In this document: positions 16,070-25,261 of the stretch, piece by piece
How positions within the stretch are numbered: position 1 is the stretch's first letter
Layout: the number at the start of each line of letters is the position of its first letter
Source: Proteobacteria bacterium UBA6503
GTDB taxonomy: Bacteria; Pseudomonadota; Alphaproteobacteria; UBA1280; UBA6503
Assembly: GCA_002436405.1 (NCBI GenBank)
Contig: DJLZ01000001.1
Span: forward strand, 868,713 to 932,712
DNA: 64,000 nt
Reading direction: 5' to 3'
Translations under genes and position numbers: made by a program
The notes under the pieces: model-generated
What the model was told of the DNA's origin: nothing
The model's input: the letters and a program-made list of their open reading frames with translations, nothing else
Databases searched by the model: none

Positions 16070-17241
16070 TGTTCCAGCCCGCTCACACGCACGCTTCACC
16101 ACTTACTTCAGAACAACTGGCCATGCTAAGGCTTATCAGGGGCAAAGGTATTGGCCCTGCGACTTTTTATAAACTTATGGACCATTACGGCACAGCTGAA
16201 AAAGCCGTGGACGCAGCTGAAGCTGGCCAAGTAAAGGCATCAGTTGCGCCTATTAATGTGGTGCAAGAAGAACAAAAGGCCCTGCAAAAAATTGGCGCAG
16301 GGATGGTGTTTTACACTGATGACCATTACCCCGCGGCCCTTAAAATGCTGCCCGATGCACCGCCGGTGCTTACGTATTTGGGTGATGTTGCATTGCTGCA
16401 GCGTAAGCAAGTTGCGCTTGTGGGCTCACGTAATGCCAGTGCCCATGGGTGCCGCTTTACGCAAAAGCTTGCGGCTGATTTGTCAGCCCAAGGGTGGTGC
16501 GTCACATCTGGCCTAGCCCGAGGTATTGATACCGCTGCCCACAAAGGTGGGCTATCAGGCGAGGGCAAAACCATAGCCGTATTAGGTGGCGGGCTTGACC
16601 ACATTTACCCGCCTGAAAATGCACCTCTATATAAAGAGATTGCACAAAACGGTGTGATTATCGCTGAAACTCCAATCGGCACACCGCCAACGGCGCAAAG
16701 CTTCCCTAAGCGTAACCGCATTGTGGCGGGGCTTTCAGCTGGGGTTGTGGTGGTTGAGGCTGCACGTAAATCAGGCAGTTTGATTACTGCCCAGCAAGCG
16801 GGCGAGCAGGGGCGTGAAGTATTGGCCGTGCCCGGGCACCCATCTGACCCACGTAGCCATGGGGCGAACCATCTTATCCGCCAAGGAGCAACGCTGATTA
16901 CCAGTGCCGCTGATATTATTGAAGCGGTGCAAAACTTTAAGTTTGAAGCGCCTGTGATTCACACACCGAAGTTCTTTACCCGTGAAGAGCTTGACGACAT
17001 GCGCCCTGAAGAAGAGCCAACATTAGCCTTGGAACTTCCGGCAGCATCAAACGTTGATGTAACTGTAGAAAGTTTAGAGGCGAAGATTATGCAGGCGCTT
17101 AGTGCAACACCCACGGCCATTGATGATGTTGTGCAGGCTGTAGGCGCACCAACAGCAGCTGTAACCGCTACACTGTCTGAGATGGAAATGGACGGCATTA
17201 TTACCCGTGGCACTGGAGGCTTTGTGGCGCTTAAGTCATAA
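16069..17241 (+). CDS. dprA: DNA-processing protein DprA
   Basis: DprA loads RecA onto incoming single-stranded DNA during transformation. 390 residues: an N-terminal SAM-like helical region, the Rossmann-like DNA_processg_A core (LVGSRNASAHG near 122, SGLARGIDTAAH near 148, AVLGGGLDHIYPPEN, FPKRNRIVAGLS and SGSLITAQQA), then a C-terminal winged-helix domain from about 315. Translation is coupled to the upstream plsY-like gene through TAATG. All core motifs are intact. Confidence 0.95.
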   Translation: MFQPAHTHASPLTSEQLAMLRLIRGKGIGPATFYKLMDHYGTAEKAVDAAEAGQVKASVAPINVVQEEQKALQKIGAGMVFYTDDHYPAALKMLPDAPPVLTYLGDVALLQRKQVALVGSRNASAHGCRFTQKLAADLSAQGWCVTSGLARGIDTAAHKGGLSGEGKTIAVLGGGLDHIYPPENAPLYKEIAQNGVIIAETPIGTPPTAQSFPKRNRIVAGLSAGVVVVEAARKSGSLITAQQAGEQGREVLAVPGHPSDPRSHGANHLIRQGATLITSAADIIEAVQNFKFEAPVIHTPKFFTREELDDMRPEEEPTLALELPAASNVDVTVESLEAKIMQALSATPTAIDDVVQAVGAPTAAVTATLSEMEMDGIITRGTGGFVALKS

Positions 17242-17341
17242 CCCTTTATATAGAGTGATGCATTTTAGGTGTTGCTTTACCTGTAAAAACCATTTACCCC
17301 TTAATATATATGTACACATCCCAAACGTAGGAATTTTTAAG

Positions 17342-19603
17342 TTGTCTAAGAACGTCGTTATCGTAGAGTCACCCTCAAAAGCAAAGACTATTAATAAGTA
17401 TCTTGGTAAAGATTTTACAGTCTTGGCCTCATTCGGTCATATCCGTGACCTGCCATCAAAAAATGGTTCTGTTGATACCGAAAAAGACTTTGAAATGCAC
17501 TACACCGTTTCAAAAGGGTCGGAAAAACATATTAAAGATATTGTCTCAGCCGTTAAGAAAGCTGAAGCCCTATACCTCGCAACCGATTTGGATCGCGAAG
17601 GAGAGGCTATTTCATGGCACGTATTGGAAGAACTTAAAAAGCGTAAAGCCCTAGGCGATGCACAAGTTTACCGTATTGCCTTTAACGAGATTACAAAGAC
17701 CGCTATTCAAAAAGCACTTGCAAACCCACGTGACCTTGATAGCCACATGATTGATGCGCAGCAAGCCCGCCGCGCGTTGGACTACCTTGTAGGTTTTAAC
17801 CTGTCACCCGTGCTATGGCGTAAAGTGCGCCCAGGCCTTTCGGCTGGTCGTGTGCAGTCAGTTGCCCTACGTATGATCTGCGAGCGTGAGAACGAAATTA
17901 ACGCCTTTAACCCAGAAGAATACTGGACGATTCACGGTACATTCACGACTGACAAAGGCGAAGGTATCGACGCTAACCTGACTTACCTTAAAGGCGATAA
18001 GCTAGAGAAGTTTTCGATTACCGATGAGAAATCAGCCACGGCTGCGGTAGCAGCGCTTAACGCTGGCGAATACAAAGTTGAAAAGGTCGAGAAAAAGCAA
18101 ACGCAACGTCGTGCCTCTCCGCCATTTATTACATCAACTCTTCAGCAGGAAGCTTCACGTAAGCTAGGCTTTGGTGCCCGCCAAACCATGCGTGCCGCAC
18201 AGCAGCTTTATGAAGGGGTTGATATTGGCGGCGAAACTGTTGGTTTGATTACCTACATGCGTACCGACTCGGTTTCGCTAGCAGCTGAAGCCATTGCTGC
18301 CCTTCGTGATACGATCGTGAAGAAGTACGGCCAAGATTACTGCCCAGAAAAACCAAACTTTTACCAAACGAAAGCCAAAAACGCCCAAGAGGCGCACGAG
18401 GCTATTCGCCCAACAAACCCAAGCATTACGCCTGAAAGCATTAAGAGCAAGGTTGATGCCTCGCTGTACAAAATGTACGACCTTATTTGGAAGCGTGCCA
18501 TGGCCTGTCAAATGGCGCCAGCGAAGCTTGACCGTACAGCGATTGATATTGCCAGCGGCGAAGGCACATTCCGTGCGACAGGTTCTGTGATTGCATTCCC
18601 GGGCTTCTTGAAAGTTTACCGTGAAGGCCTAGATGATGGCGCTAAGGACGACCTAGACGAAGGCATTTTGCCAAACGTTGAAGAGGGCAACAAACTCAGC
18701 ACCCGTGAAATCCGCCCTGAGCAGCACTTCACTGAGCCGCCACCACGCTTTAGCGAGGCAACACTTGTTAAAAACCTAGAAGAGCTTGGCATTGGCCGCC
18801 CTTCAACATACGCCTCAATTATTTCAGTACTGCTTGACCGCGGCTACGTGAAGCTTGAGAAGAAGCGCTTCCACCCTGAAGATGTGGGCGAGGTTGTGAA
18901 CAAGTTCCTAACGCAGCACTTCTCGCAGTATGTTGACTATGGCTTTACCGCCAACTTGGAAGACACGTTGGATGAAATCTCACGTGGTGAGAAAGAATGG
19001 AAACCTGTTCTGCGTGACTTCTGGTCACCATTCCACGAGCTTGTTGAAGACAAGATTGAGTCTGTACGTAAGAGCGAAGTAACCTCAGAAAAAACGGGCG
19101 AAAAATGCCCTAAATGTGACAAGGGTGAACTTGTGATTCGCCTTGGTCGCTACGGCCGCTTTAAAGGCTGTGACCAATACCCTGAGTGTGACTACATCGT
19201 GAACATTAACTCAGACGGTGAAGAAGTTACAAAACAGCCTGACGAAAGCACAGGTATTAAGTGTTACAACTGTAAAGAAGGCGAAATTGTGAAGAAAACT
19301 TCACGTCGCGGTAAAATCTTCTATGCGTGTAACCAGTTCCCTAAATGTAAAACACCGATGTGGGATCCACCGCAAGAAAAGCCGTGCCCTGAGTGTAAAT
19401 GCCCAATCACCACGCTGAAAGAAACGAAGCGTCAAGGCCTTGTAACTAAGTGTCCTAACTGCGATTGGCAAGACCCACCAGCACCAGCGAAGAAAACACC
19501 TGCTAAAAAGACTGCCGCTAAAAAAGCGCCAGCCAAGAAAACTACGGCTAAAAAAGCCACTGCTAAAAAGAAAGCAGCCCCTAAAAAAGCGGCCACTAAA
19601 TAA
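17342..19603 (+). CDS. topA: DNA topoisomerase I
   Basis: Type IA topoisomerase that relaxes negative supercoils. I place the start at TTG 17342 (LSKNVVIVESPSKAKTINKYLG), preceded by AGGAA; this gives 753 residues, while a longer frame to 17207 overlaps dprA and is not homologous. The Toprim domain is at the N-terminus, and the catalytic Tyr is in GLITYMRTDSV near 302. Three Cys4 zinc ribbons follow (CPKCDKGEL, CYNCKEGEI, CPECKCPI). The last 40 residues are a Lys/Ala/Pro histone H1-like tail that probably aids DNA binding. Confidence 0.95.
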   Translation: MSKNVVIVESPSKAKTINKYLGKDFTVLASFGHIRDLPSKNGSVDTEKDFEMHYTVSKGSEKHIKDIVSAVKKAEALYLATDLDREGEAISWHVLEELKKRKALGDAQVYRIAFNEITKTAIQKALANPRDLDSHMIDAQQARRALDYLVGFNLSPVLWRKVRPGLSAGRVQSVALRMICERENEINAFNPEEYWTIHGTFTTDKGEGIDANLTYLKGDKLEKFSITDEKSATAAVAALNAGEYKVEKVEKKQTQRRASPPFITSTLQQEASRKLGFGARQTMRAAQQLYEGVDIGGETVGLITYMRTDSVSLAAEAIAALRDTIVKKYGQDYCPEKPNFYQTKAKNAQEAHEAIRPTNPSITPESIKSKVDASLYKMYDLIWKRAMACQMAPAKLDRTAIDIASGEGTFRATGSVIAFPGFLKVYREGLDDGAKDDLDEGILPNVEEGNKLSTREIRPEQHFTEPPPRFSEATLVKNLEELGIGRPSTYASIISVLLDRGYVKLEKKRFHPEDVGEVVNKFLTQHFSQYVDYGFTANLEDTLDEISRGEKEWKPVLRDFWSPFHELVEDKIESVRKSEVTSEKTGEKCPKCDKGELVIRLGRYGRFKGCDQYPECDYIVNINSDGEEVTKQPDESTGIKCYNCKEGEIVKKTSRRGKIFYACNQFPKCKTPMWDPPQEKPCPECKCPITTLKETKRQGLVTKCPNCDWQDPPAPAKKTPAKKTAAKKAPAKKTTAKKATAKKKAAPKKAATK

Positions 19604-19627
19604 TAAAACGAGGTTAGAACACTCTAC

Positions 19628-21979
19628 ATGAGCACCCCTGATGATGTAATGAAGGACCTTAAGTCGTCACTTCCAACTGGCGATGAATTGGTAAGCTATA
19701 TCGAAAATTCAGGGGGGCGTGTAAAGCGTGGCACCATTGCCAAGCACTACAAGCTTAAAGGTATGCAACGCCGTGCCCTGCGTGAAACCTTGCAAGATAT
19801 GGCAAAAGAAGGCCGTGTTGAGCTTTTAGGCGGTAACTACGTTGGCCTGCCTAAGCCACTGCCTAGCCCACTTACCCTGCACATTCATAAGCAGGACGGT
19901 GACCTTACGCTGCTTGCTGAACCACAGGATGTTAACTTCCAGCGTGCAAACCTGCATATTACTGTTGAATCGCAGCTTGATATTGGTGTAGGCGATGTAG
20001 TTGAAGCGAACCTGACGCAAGTTGCGCCAAACTCATACGTTGCGCATCCATTCCGTAAAGTTGCAAACGAAGCCGAGCAACCTGTTTTGGGCTCATTCTC
20101 GAACCTTGGTAAGGGCTTGCCAGGCCAAGTGGTACCGCTTGACCCTAACCGTTTGCCACGCCGCTTTTTGATTGATACCAAAGAGTCAGGTAATATTCCT
20201 GATGGTGCAATTATTCTGGGCCGCCCGATTACCGGCGGTGACCGCCATGCCCCACCAATGCTTGAGCTTATTGAAATTGTAGGCGACCAAGCCGAAGGCG
20301 TGGAAAGCATGATTGCCATCCACAACTTTAATATTCCATATATCTTCCCTGATGAAGTGCTTAACTACACAGAAGAACTACCAGCAGGGCTGACTGATAA
20401 AGAAATTAACGAGCGTGATGACCTGCGCCATATCCCGATTTGTACAATCGATGGCCCTGATGCGCGCGACTTTGACGACGCTGTTTACGTTGAACAAAAC
20501 CAAGACGGTAGCTTTAAAGTTATTGTAGCTATTGCCGATGTTGCACAATACGTGCAAGAGGGCAGCCCCCTTGATAAAGAAGCCTTTAACCGTGGTAACT
20601 CAACCTACTTCCCTGATCGTGTGGTCCCGATGTTGCCTGAGCGTTTGAGTAATGACCTTTGCTCACTTCGCCCCAACGAAGACCGCCCTGTATTGGCTTG
20701 CCATATGACCATCAGTAAAGAAGGTAAGCTGATTAAGCAAAAGTTCACCCGTGCGGTGATTCACTCACACGCGCGCTTGACCTACGACCAAGTGATGGAC
20801 GCTATTAACGGTAACTTTGACGACCTTACCGAAGAGCTTTGGAACCGTAACCTTAAGGATGCCTACGCCTGCTTTAAGGTACTGGTTAAAGCCCGTGAAA
20901 AACGCCACGCGCTTGATCTTGATATGCCAGAAACCAAAATTATTGTTGGCCATAACGGCGAGATTGTTGACGTTGCAAAACGTGAACGCCACGATGCGCA
21001 CCGCCTGATTGAAGAGCTGATGATTATTGCCAACGTGGCAGCCGCCGAAGCGCTAGAGCAAAAGAAAGCCCCATGTATTTACCGTGTGCACCCAGCCCCA
21101 AGCCCTGAAAAGCTTGAGAACCTGCGTATTGTGCTGCGTGAATATAACTTTAAGCTTGAGAAAATGGCCGATATTAACCCCAAACACCTGACGGGGATTA
21201 TCAAGATGATTCATGATCATCCTGAAGAAGAGCTATTGATGCAAACCATCTTGCGCTCTCAGCAGCAGGCTGTTTACACCCCTGATAACGAAGGCCACTT
21301 TGGTTTGTCGTTGCAGAAATACGCCCACTTTACCTCACCAATCCGTCGCTACAGTGACCTTATCGTCCACCGTAGTTTGATTGATGCTTACAACCTGCCA
21401 GGTAAAGGTGCCCTTAAAACACCACGCAACCGCTTTACACAATTGGCTGAGCATATTTGCGTAACTGAGCGCCGCTCGCAACGTGCTGAGTGGGATGCGA
21501 AAGACCGTATTGTTGCCCGCTACTACAAAGAAAAACTTGGCCGTTTTTACGATGCGACTGTGATGTCAGTCCAGAAGTTTGGCGTGTTTGTAAGTATTGA
21601 AGAGGGCGTGGGCGAAGGCCTGTTGCCAATGCGTTACTTGGGCGATGAATACTTCCGTCATGACCCAGCACGGGGTATTTTGCAGGGCGAAAAATCGAAG
21701 AAGATTATTAAAGTTGGCGAGAAAATGCGCGTGACGCTAACCGATGCTGACGTACTTTCAGGCCAGCTGACCTTTGCCAATGGCGAAGTAAAGCTTGATG
21801 AACTTCCACAACGTAATACCTCGTACGATAAGAACGATAAAGGTGGTCGTGGTAAGGGCAGTTACAAAGGCAGCCATGGTAAAGGTCGTGGTGATAAAAA
21901 ATCGAGCCCTAAACGTGAAGCCCGTAAGTTCAAAAGCCGCAAAAAGACCCGCCAAGACAACAAGAAGGCGAAGAAGTAG
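19628..21979 (+). CDS. rnr: Ribonuclease R
   Basis: RNase R is a processive 3'-5' exoribonuclease that degrades structured RNA. 783 residues: an N-terminal helix-turn-helix-like domain (to about 75), cold-shock-like beta domains, the RNB catalytic domain with the metal-binding GPDARDFDDAVYVE near 277, a C-terminal S1 domain (GRFYDATVMSVQKFGVFVSIEEG near 637), and a strongly basic tail rich in Lys, Arg, Gly and Ser. It follows topA by 24 nt and is likely in the same transcript. Complete and normal in length. Confidence 0.96.
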   Translation: MSTPDDVMKDLKSSLPTGDELVSYIENSGGRVKRGTIAKHYKLKGMQRRALRETLQDMAKEGRVELLGGNYVGLPKPLPSPLTLHIHKQDGDLTLLAEPQDVNFQRANLHITVESQLDIGVGDVVEANLTQVAPNSYVAHPFRKVANEAEQPVLGSFSNLGKGLPGQVVPLDPNRLPRRFLIDTKESGNIPDGAIILGRPITGGDRHAPPMLELIEIVGDQAEGVESMIAIHNFNIPYIFPDEVLNYTEELPAGLTDKEINERDDLRHIPICTIDGPDARDFDDAVYVEQNQDGSFKVIVAIADVAQYVQEGSPLDKEAFNRGNSTYFPDRVVPMLPERLSNDLCSLRPNEDRPVLACHMTISKEGKLIKQKFTRAVIHSHARLTYDQVMDAINGNFDDLTEELWNRNLKDAYACFKVLVKAREKRHALDLDMPETKIIVGHNGEIVDVAKRERHDAHRLIEELMIIANVAAAEALEQKKAPCIYRVHPAPSPEKLENLRIVLREYNFKLEKMADINPKHLTGIIKMIHDHPEEELLMQTILRSQQQAVYTPDNEGHFGLSLQKYAHFTSPIRRYSDLIVHRSLIDAYNLPGKGALKTPRNRFTQLAEHICVTERRSQRAEWDAKDRIVARYYKEKLGRFYDATVMSVQKFGVFVSIEEGVGEGLLPMRYLGDEYFRHDPARGILQGEKSKKIIKVGEKMRVTLTDADVLSGQLTFANGEVKLDELPQRNTSYDKNDKGGRGKGSYKGSHGKGRGDKKSSPKREARKFKSRKKTRQDNKKAKK

Positions 21980-21988
21980 CCTTAACGT

Positions 21989-22444
21989 TTAATGGCAGTC
22001 TTTACATAAGCCTACTGTTTCAGTCTGGCTGTGCTTAGGTTCAAACCCATCTAAATCAAGTGCTTTTAAAGGCGAGGCTGTATGCGCCTCGCGCACGCAC
22101 TTGCAGTTTTCACATACCAAAAAGTGTACGCCGGCGGTGTCATGGTCATGGTCGCAGCTGACGTACGCGTTCAAGCTTTCAATCCGGTGAATAAAGCCGT
22201 GCTCTAGCCAAAACTCAATGGCACGGTAAATGGTAGGGGGCTTTGCTTTTTTGCCGTCAATCAATACAGCTTCAAGAATATCGTAAGCGCCAAGGGCTTT
22301 GTGGCTGCGGGCAAGGGTCTTTAAAACTTCAGCACGAGGGGCGGTAAGGCGCTGGCCATTCGCGCTGCAAAATTCTTCAGCCTTAGCAATCAGGTTTTTA
22401 GGGGTGTGCGAATGCCCACCGCAGCATGTGTTTTTTTCTAACAT
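21989..22444 (-). CDS. zur: Fur-family zinc uptake regulator Zur
   Basis: 151 residues with the Fur-family winged helix (LTAPRAEVLKTLARSHKALGAYDIL ... PPTIYRAIEFWLEHGFIHRIESLNAYVSC) and metal-site pairs CENCKC and CKDCH. The N-terminus (CCGGHSHTP) and CDHDHD are additional metal-binding sequences of the Zur branch. It is transcribed divergently from a CooC-like ATPase, and two boxes of the alphaproteobacterial Zur type lie between them, which supports Zur over Fur and suggests autoregulation. Confidence 0.88.
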   Translation of the reverse strand: MLEKNTCCGGHSHTPKNLIAKAEEFCSANGQRLTAPRAEVLKTLARSHKALGAYDILEAVLIDGKKAKPPTIYRAIEFWLEHGFIHRIESLNAYVSCDHDHDTAGVHFLVCENCKCVREAHTASPLKALDLDGFEPKHSQTETVGLCKDCH

Positions 22445-22475
22445 TTTTAAATACCCCCACTTGAAATTACGTATG

Positions 22476-22491
22476 TGTTACGTTATAACAT
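22476..22491. promoter_or_regulatory. Candidate Zur box 1
   Basis: TGTTACGTTATAACAT. One half-site is a perfect TATAACA and the other is degenerate. Close to the zur start, so probably the autoregulatory site. Confidence 0.6.
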
Positions 22492-22502
22492 CTCACACGC
22501 TG

Positions 22503-22519
22503 ATGTTATATTATAACAT
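22503..22519. promoter_or_regulatory. Candidate Zur box 2
   Basis: ATGTTATATTATAACAT is an almost perfect palindrome matching the alphaproteobacterial Zur box TGTTATA-n-TATAACA. It is about 37 nt upstream of the ATPase start. Confidence 0.8.
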
Positions 22520-22555
22520 TAAGCGCAAATAAACGAATTACTAGGGGTTAGTATA

Positions 22556-23521
22556 ATGCGAATGGCATTTGTTGGCAAAGGCGGTAGCGGTAAAACAACG
22601 CTTTGTTCAATGATGGTGCGTTATGCCCAACAAAAAGGGCTGCCACTACTTGCTATTGACGCTGATATTAACCAACACCTAGGCGAGGCTGTTTTTGGCG
22701 CTGACTACCAAAGCCAAAAGCCTGACCTTGGCACTGAACTTGCGCAGCTTAAAACACTGCTACTAGGTAAAAGCACCGTGCTAAACAGCACCAGCGAAAT
22801 GGTGAAAACCATGTTGCCTACTCAAGGCAGCCACTTGGTAACCCTTAGCGAAAGTGATGCGGTACTAAGCACATTTGCTGAAAAATTTGATAAGCCAAAC
22901 CAGCATTTTATGCACGTGGGTGGCTTTGATGAGACTGATATTGGCACCAAGTGCTTCCACGCTAAAACAGGCGCGGTTGAGCTTGTGCTAAACCACCTAG
23001 TGGATGACCAAAACGACGTTGTTGCCGTTGACATGACAGCGGGCGCCGATGCTTTTGCTTCAGGGCTTTTTACCCGCTTTGATGTGACCTTTATCGTGGT
23101 TGAGCCAACGCTAAAATCACTAAGTGTTTACAAGCAGTACAAAGAATACGCTAAAGACTACCCACTCACCATTAAAGTGATTGGTAACAAAATTGCCGAT
23201 GCAGATGACCTTGAGTTTCTGCAAGCCCACTGCGGTGACGATTTGATTGGTACAGTGACACACTCAAAGTGGGTGAAGCGCGCTGAAAAAGGCCTGCCAC
23301 AAGTGATGGCCGACCTTGAACCACAAAACGCTGAAACCCTAGAGCGTGCCCTGAGCTTTTTGCAAAGCCAAAAACGTGACTGGACGCAGTACTGGGATAT
23401 GGGCGCTGAGTTCCATACCAAGAACGCAGTGTCATGGGCAAATGAAGCTGCTGGCCGTGATGTGGCTAGCCTGATTGATATGGATTTTTTGCTGAGCCTA
23501 AACGCCGCTAAAGCCGCGTAG
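22556..23521 (+). CDS. CooC/MinD-superfamily P-loop ATPase, probably Zur-regulated
   Basis: 321 residues. The deviant Walker A FVGKGGSGKTTLCSMM (5-20) and LLAIDADINQHLGEAVFG match the NifH/MinD class, closest in style to CooC, the ATPase that helps insert nickel into CO dehydrogenase. VAVDMTAGADAF near 160 is the Walker B region. Unlike CooC there is no obvious C-x-C, although a single Cys is at LQAHCGDD. No CO dehydrogenase gene is nearby. The position behind two Zur boxes suggests a role in metal supply under zinc limitation, perhaps as a metallochaperone ATPase. GGGG precedes the ATG weakly. Confidence 0.75.
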   Translation: MRMAFVGKGGSGKTTLCSMMVRYAQQKGLPLLAIDADINQHLGEAVFGADYQSQKPDLGTELAQLKTLLLGKSTVLNSTSEMVKTMLPTQGSHLVTLSESDAVLSTFAEKFDKPNQHFMHVGGFDETDIGTKCFHAKTGAVELVLNHLVDDQNDVVAVDMTAGADAFASGLFTRFDVTFIVVEPTLKSLSVYKQYKEYAKDYPLTIKVIGNKIADADDLEFLQAHCGDDLIGTVTHSKWVKRAEKGLPQVMADLEPQNAETLERALSFLQSQKRDWTQYWDMGAEFHTKNAVSWANEAAGRDVASLIDMDFLLSLNAAKAA

Positions 23522-23647
23522 GTTCGCTTACAAGTTTACTTGTTATCTTCTTTGTTTTTTCCATCTTATGCATTTTGCATAGGTTTGTTTTACCTTGTCA
23601 TTAATCCCTTTCTTGGATTTTTCTAGACATCACTACGGAGTATTGCC

Positions 23648-24049
23648 ATGAGCTACCCTTCCATCAACCGTCACCTTGCTGCTGCCGGAATCGCCACTGT
23701 CGCCGCTGCCACCCAGGAACAGCTCGCCGACGCCTTCCTGAAGGCTTTCGACGAAGATCTGCCCCTCGGCATGGCCCACGTGCGTGACCTGGTCGAAAAG
23801 CTGGACAACACCACCGACGAAGCCGGCGAGCGCGCCATGCTGACCCTCGACCCCATTTCGGACGAAGGCAAGCAGTTCGCCCGTCTGCTCGGCCCGGACA
23901 TTCCGCGTCAGATCCTCCAGGATCACTTCGGCGTTCAGTTCGGCTTCTACAACTGCTGCAAGGGCGTCGTTTCGAAGACCCGCGACGGCCTGCGCATGAC
24001 GCTCGCCGAGCAGATGGAAGCCCAGCACCCGAACTTCGTGGACTGCTAA
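23648..24049 (+). CDS. GC-rich orphan protein of unknown function
   Basis: 133 residues, predicted helical and acidic, without membrane segment or signal. Three cysteines near the C-terminus (YNCCKGVV and the final C). Codons are strongly C-ending with TCG/CTC/CTG, and 149 of 240 bases at 23641-23880 are G or C (62%), far above ftsZ. GGAG stands 7 nt before the ATG. The leader holds TTATCTTCTTTGTTTTTTCC (about 23542) and CCCTTTCTTGG. No family recognised; the coding reality is supported by codon bias, Shine-Dalgarno and terminator. Confidence 0.65.
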   Translation: MSYPSINRHLAAAGIATVAAATQEQLADAFLKAFDEDLPLGMAHVRDLVEKLDNTTDEAGERAMLTLDPISDEGKQFARLLGPDIPRQILQDHFGVQFGFYNCCKGVVSKTRDGLRMTLAEQMEAQHPNFVDC

Positions 24050-24071
24050 GGCGACCAACCGCTAACGATGA

Positions 24072-24103
24072 AGAGGCACCCCATGTGGGTGCCTCTTTTT
24101 TTG
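24072..24103 (+). terminator. Terminator of the 23.6-kb orphan gene
   Basis: AGAGGCACCC (24072-24081) pairs with GGGTGCCTCT (24087-24096), then a T-run. TAACGA at 24063-24068 precedes it. Confidence 0.92.
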
Positions 24104-24138
24104 TGGGTACTTTGTATGCCCTACAAAGGGGAGGGGTG

Positions 24139-24167
24139 TTGACATTCAGCCCATCAGTCCCCATCAT
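24139..24167 (+). promoter_or_regulatory. Promoter of the 24.2-kb orphan gene
   Basis: TTGACA (24139-24144) and CATCAT (24162-24167) with a 17-nt spacer, followed by a pyrimidine-rich leader CTATCCCTTTTTCTTTCTACC. Confidence 0.55.
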
Positions 24168-24230
24168 TAGGGTGTAAATTCTATTTTCTATCCCTTTTTC
24201 TTTCTACCCTCTGCCAACGGAGAACTCTCT

Positions 24231-24590
24231 ATGAGCATTCATGCCACTTTCGAAGGCCGTGTTGTGCGTGCCGCTTGCCTTTACGTGGGCGAGCAGGTTC
24301 CTGCCAACATCCTGAAGTCGTTCGTGAACGACATCCCCGAAGATGCCCGCAGCGACGTCAAGGCCTACATGACCGAGATGGTCCGCCAGTTTCGGGTGAT
24401 CGAGTCTGTTCTGACGCCCGACGACTTTGCCACCCAGCGTGGCGGTGTTATCGATGCGATGGAACTGAGCCGCGACCTGAACCACAACTTCGGCGCCGGC
24501 CTGACCCTCGAAAACAACGTCGCCAATGCGCCGTTCACGCTGCCCGATGCCATTCTGGCTGCGTACGAGGAAGCCCTCGCGCTGATGTAA
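24231..24590 (+). CDS. GC-rich orphan protein of unknown function
   Basis: 119 residues, soluble and mostly helical, with a short beta-like start (IHATFEGRVVRAACLYVGEQV). Codon style is the same C-ending dialect as the neighbour at 23648, and both sit as single-gene units with terminators between zur-linked and gat genes. GGAG precedes the ATG by 8 nt. No homologous family recognised and no clear similarity between the two orphans beyond composition. Confidence 0.65.
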   Translation: MSIHATFEGRVVRAACLYVGEQVPANILKSFVNDIPEDARSDVKAYMTEMVRQFRVIESVLTPDDFATQRGGVIDAMELSRDLNHNFGAGLTLENNVANAPFTLPDAILAAYEEALALM

Positions 24591-24601
24591 CGACAATTGA
24601 A

Positions 24602-24629
24602 AAGGCCCCCTTAATTGGGGGCCTTTTTG
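24602..24629 (+). terminator. Bidirectional terminator between orphan gene and ruvX
   Basis: AAGGCCCCC (24602-24610) pairs with GGGGGCCTT (24617-24625); a T-run follows and A residues precede, so ruvX can use it from the other side. Confidence 0.9.
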
Positions 24630-24644
24630 TATTTATTAGAGGTG

Positions 24645-25112
24645 CTAATTACGCAGTAAATCAAGCACGCCCTGCAAAATCAGGGCAGCGGCTACGTTGT
24701 CGATTTGCTCTTTAATATCCTTTTTGCTGGCGCGCTTTTGGCGGCCTTGGCGTTGTTCAAAAAGGGCGTTCTCGGCGGCAACGGTTGTCATGCGTTCGTC
24801 CCACAGCAGTACAGGCAGGCCTGTGTCTTCTTCAAGCTGGTGAGCAAATGACATTGAGCGGTCAGCGCTTTTTGACATTTCACCACTCATATGCAGCGGC
24901 AGCCCAACCACAAAGCATGAGGCTTGTTCGCTTTGGCTCATCTCACGTAGGGCATCACGCACCACGCCAAATTTTGCGTACTTTAAAGTTGTTACAGGCT
25001 GGGCAATCATGCGCATACCGTCCGACATGGCGACGCCGACGGTTTTTTCGCCCACATCAAGGGCAATGATTTTTCCAGATTTTGGTAGGTCTTGGGCGTT
25101 GCGTAGGGGCAT
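24645..25112 (-). CDS. ruvX: RuvX/YqgF-type Holliday junction resolvase-like protein
   Basis: 155 residues with the RNase H-like core: IIALDVGEKTVGVAMSDG at the first strand (catalytic Asp), FVVGLPLHMSGEMSKSA, and LWDERMTTVAAE with the conserved D-E-R. Family members act in 16S rRNA maturation or as junction resolvases. ATG 25112 is chosen because the core begins 17 residues later; a longer frame uses a GTG at 25181 that leaves little promoter room before the divergent gatC. Divergence from gatCAB is common in alphaproteobacteria. Confidence 0.92.
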   Translation of the reverse strand: MPLRNAQDLPKSGKIIALDVGEKTVGVAMSDGMRMIAQPVTTLKYAKFGVVRDALREMSQSEQASCFVVGLPLHMSGEMSKSADRSMSFAHQLEEDTGLPVLLWDERMTTVAAENALFEQRQGRQKRASKKDIKEQIDNVAAALILQGVLDLLRN

Positions 25113-25261
25113 AAAAAGTGCTAACTTTTGTGGGTTTTTAATGGTCCGATGGTACTCTGTGCTTGAATCATAGCAAAACACGTAAAATTAGTAGATAAAA
25201 AAATCGTTCTTTCGCCACGATTATTGCGGCAGAGCGGTTCAAACAGAAAGGTAAGACTTCC

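Noticed and set aside
24275..24715. 146-codon frame overlapping the orphan gene at 24231
   Set aside because: It runs through the terminator hairpin and into ruvX on the other strand; composition is Arg/Pro-rich as in out-of-frame GC-rich sequence.
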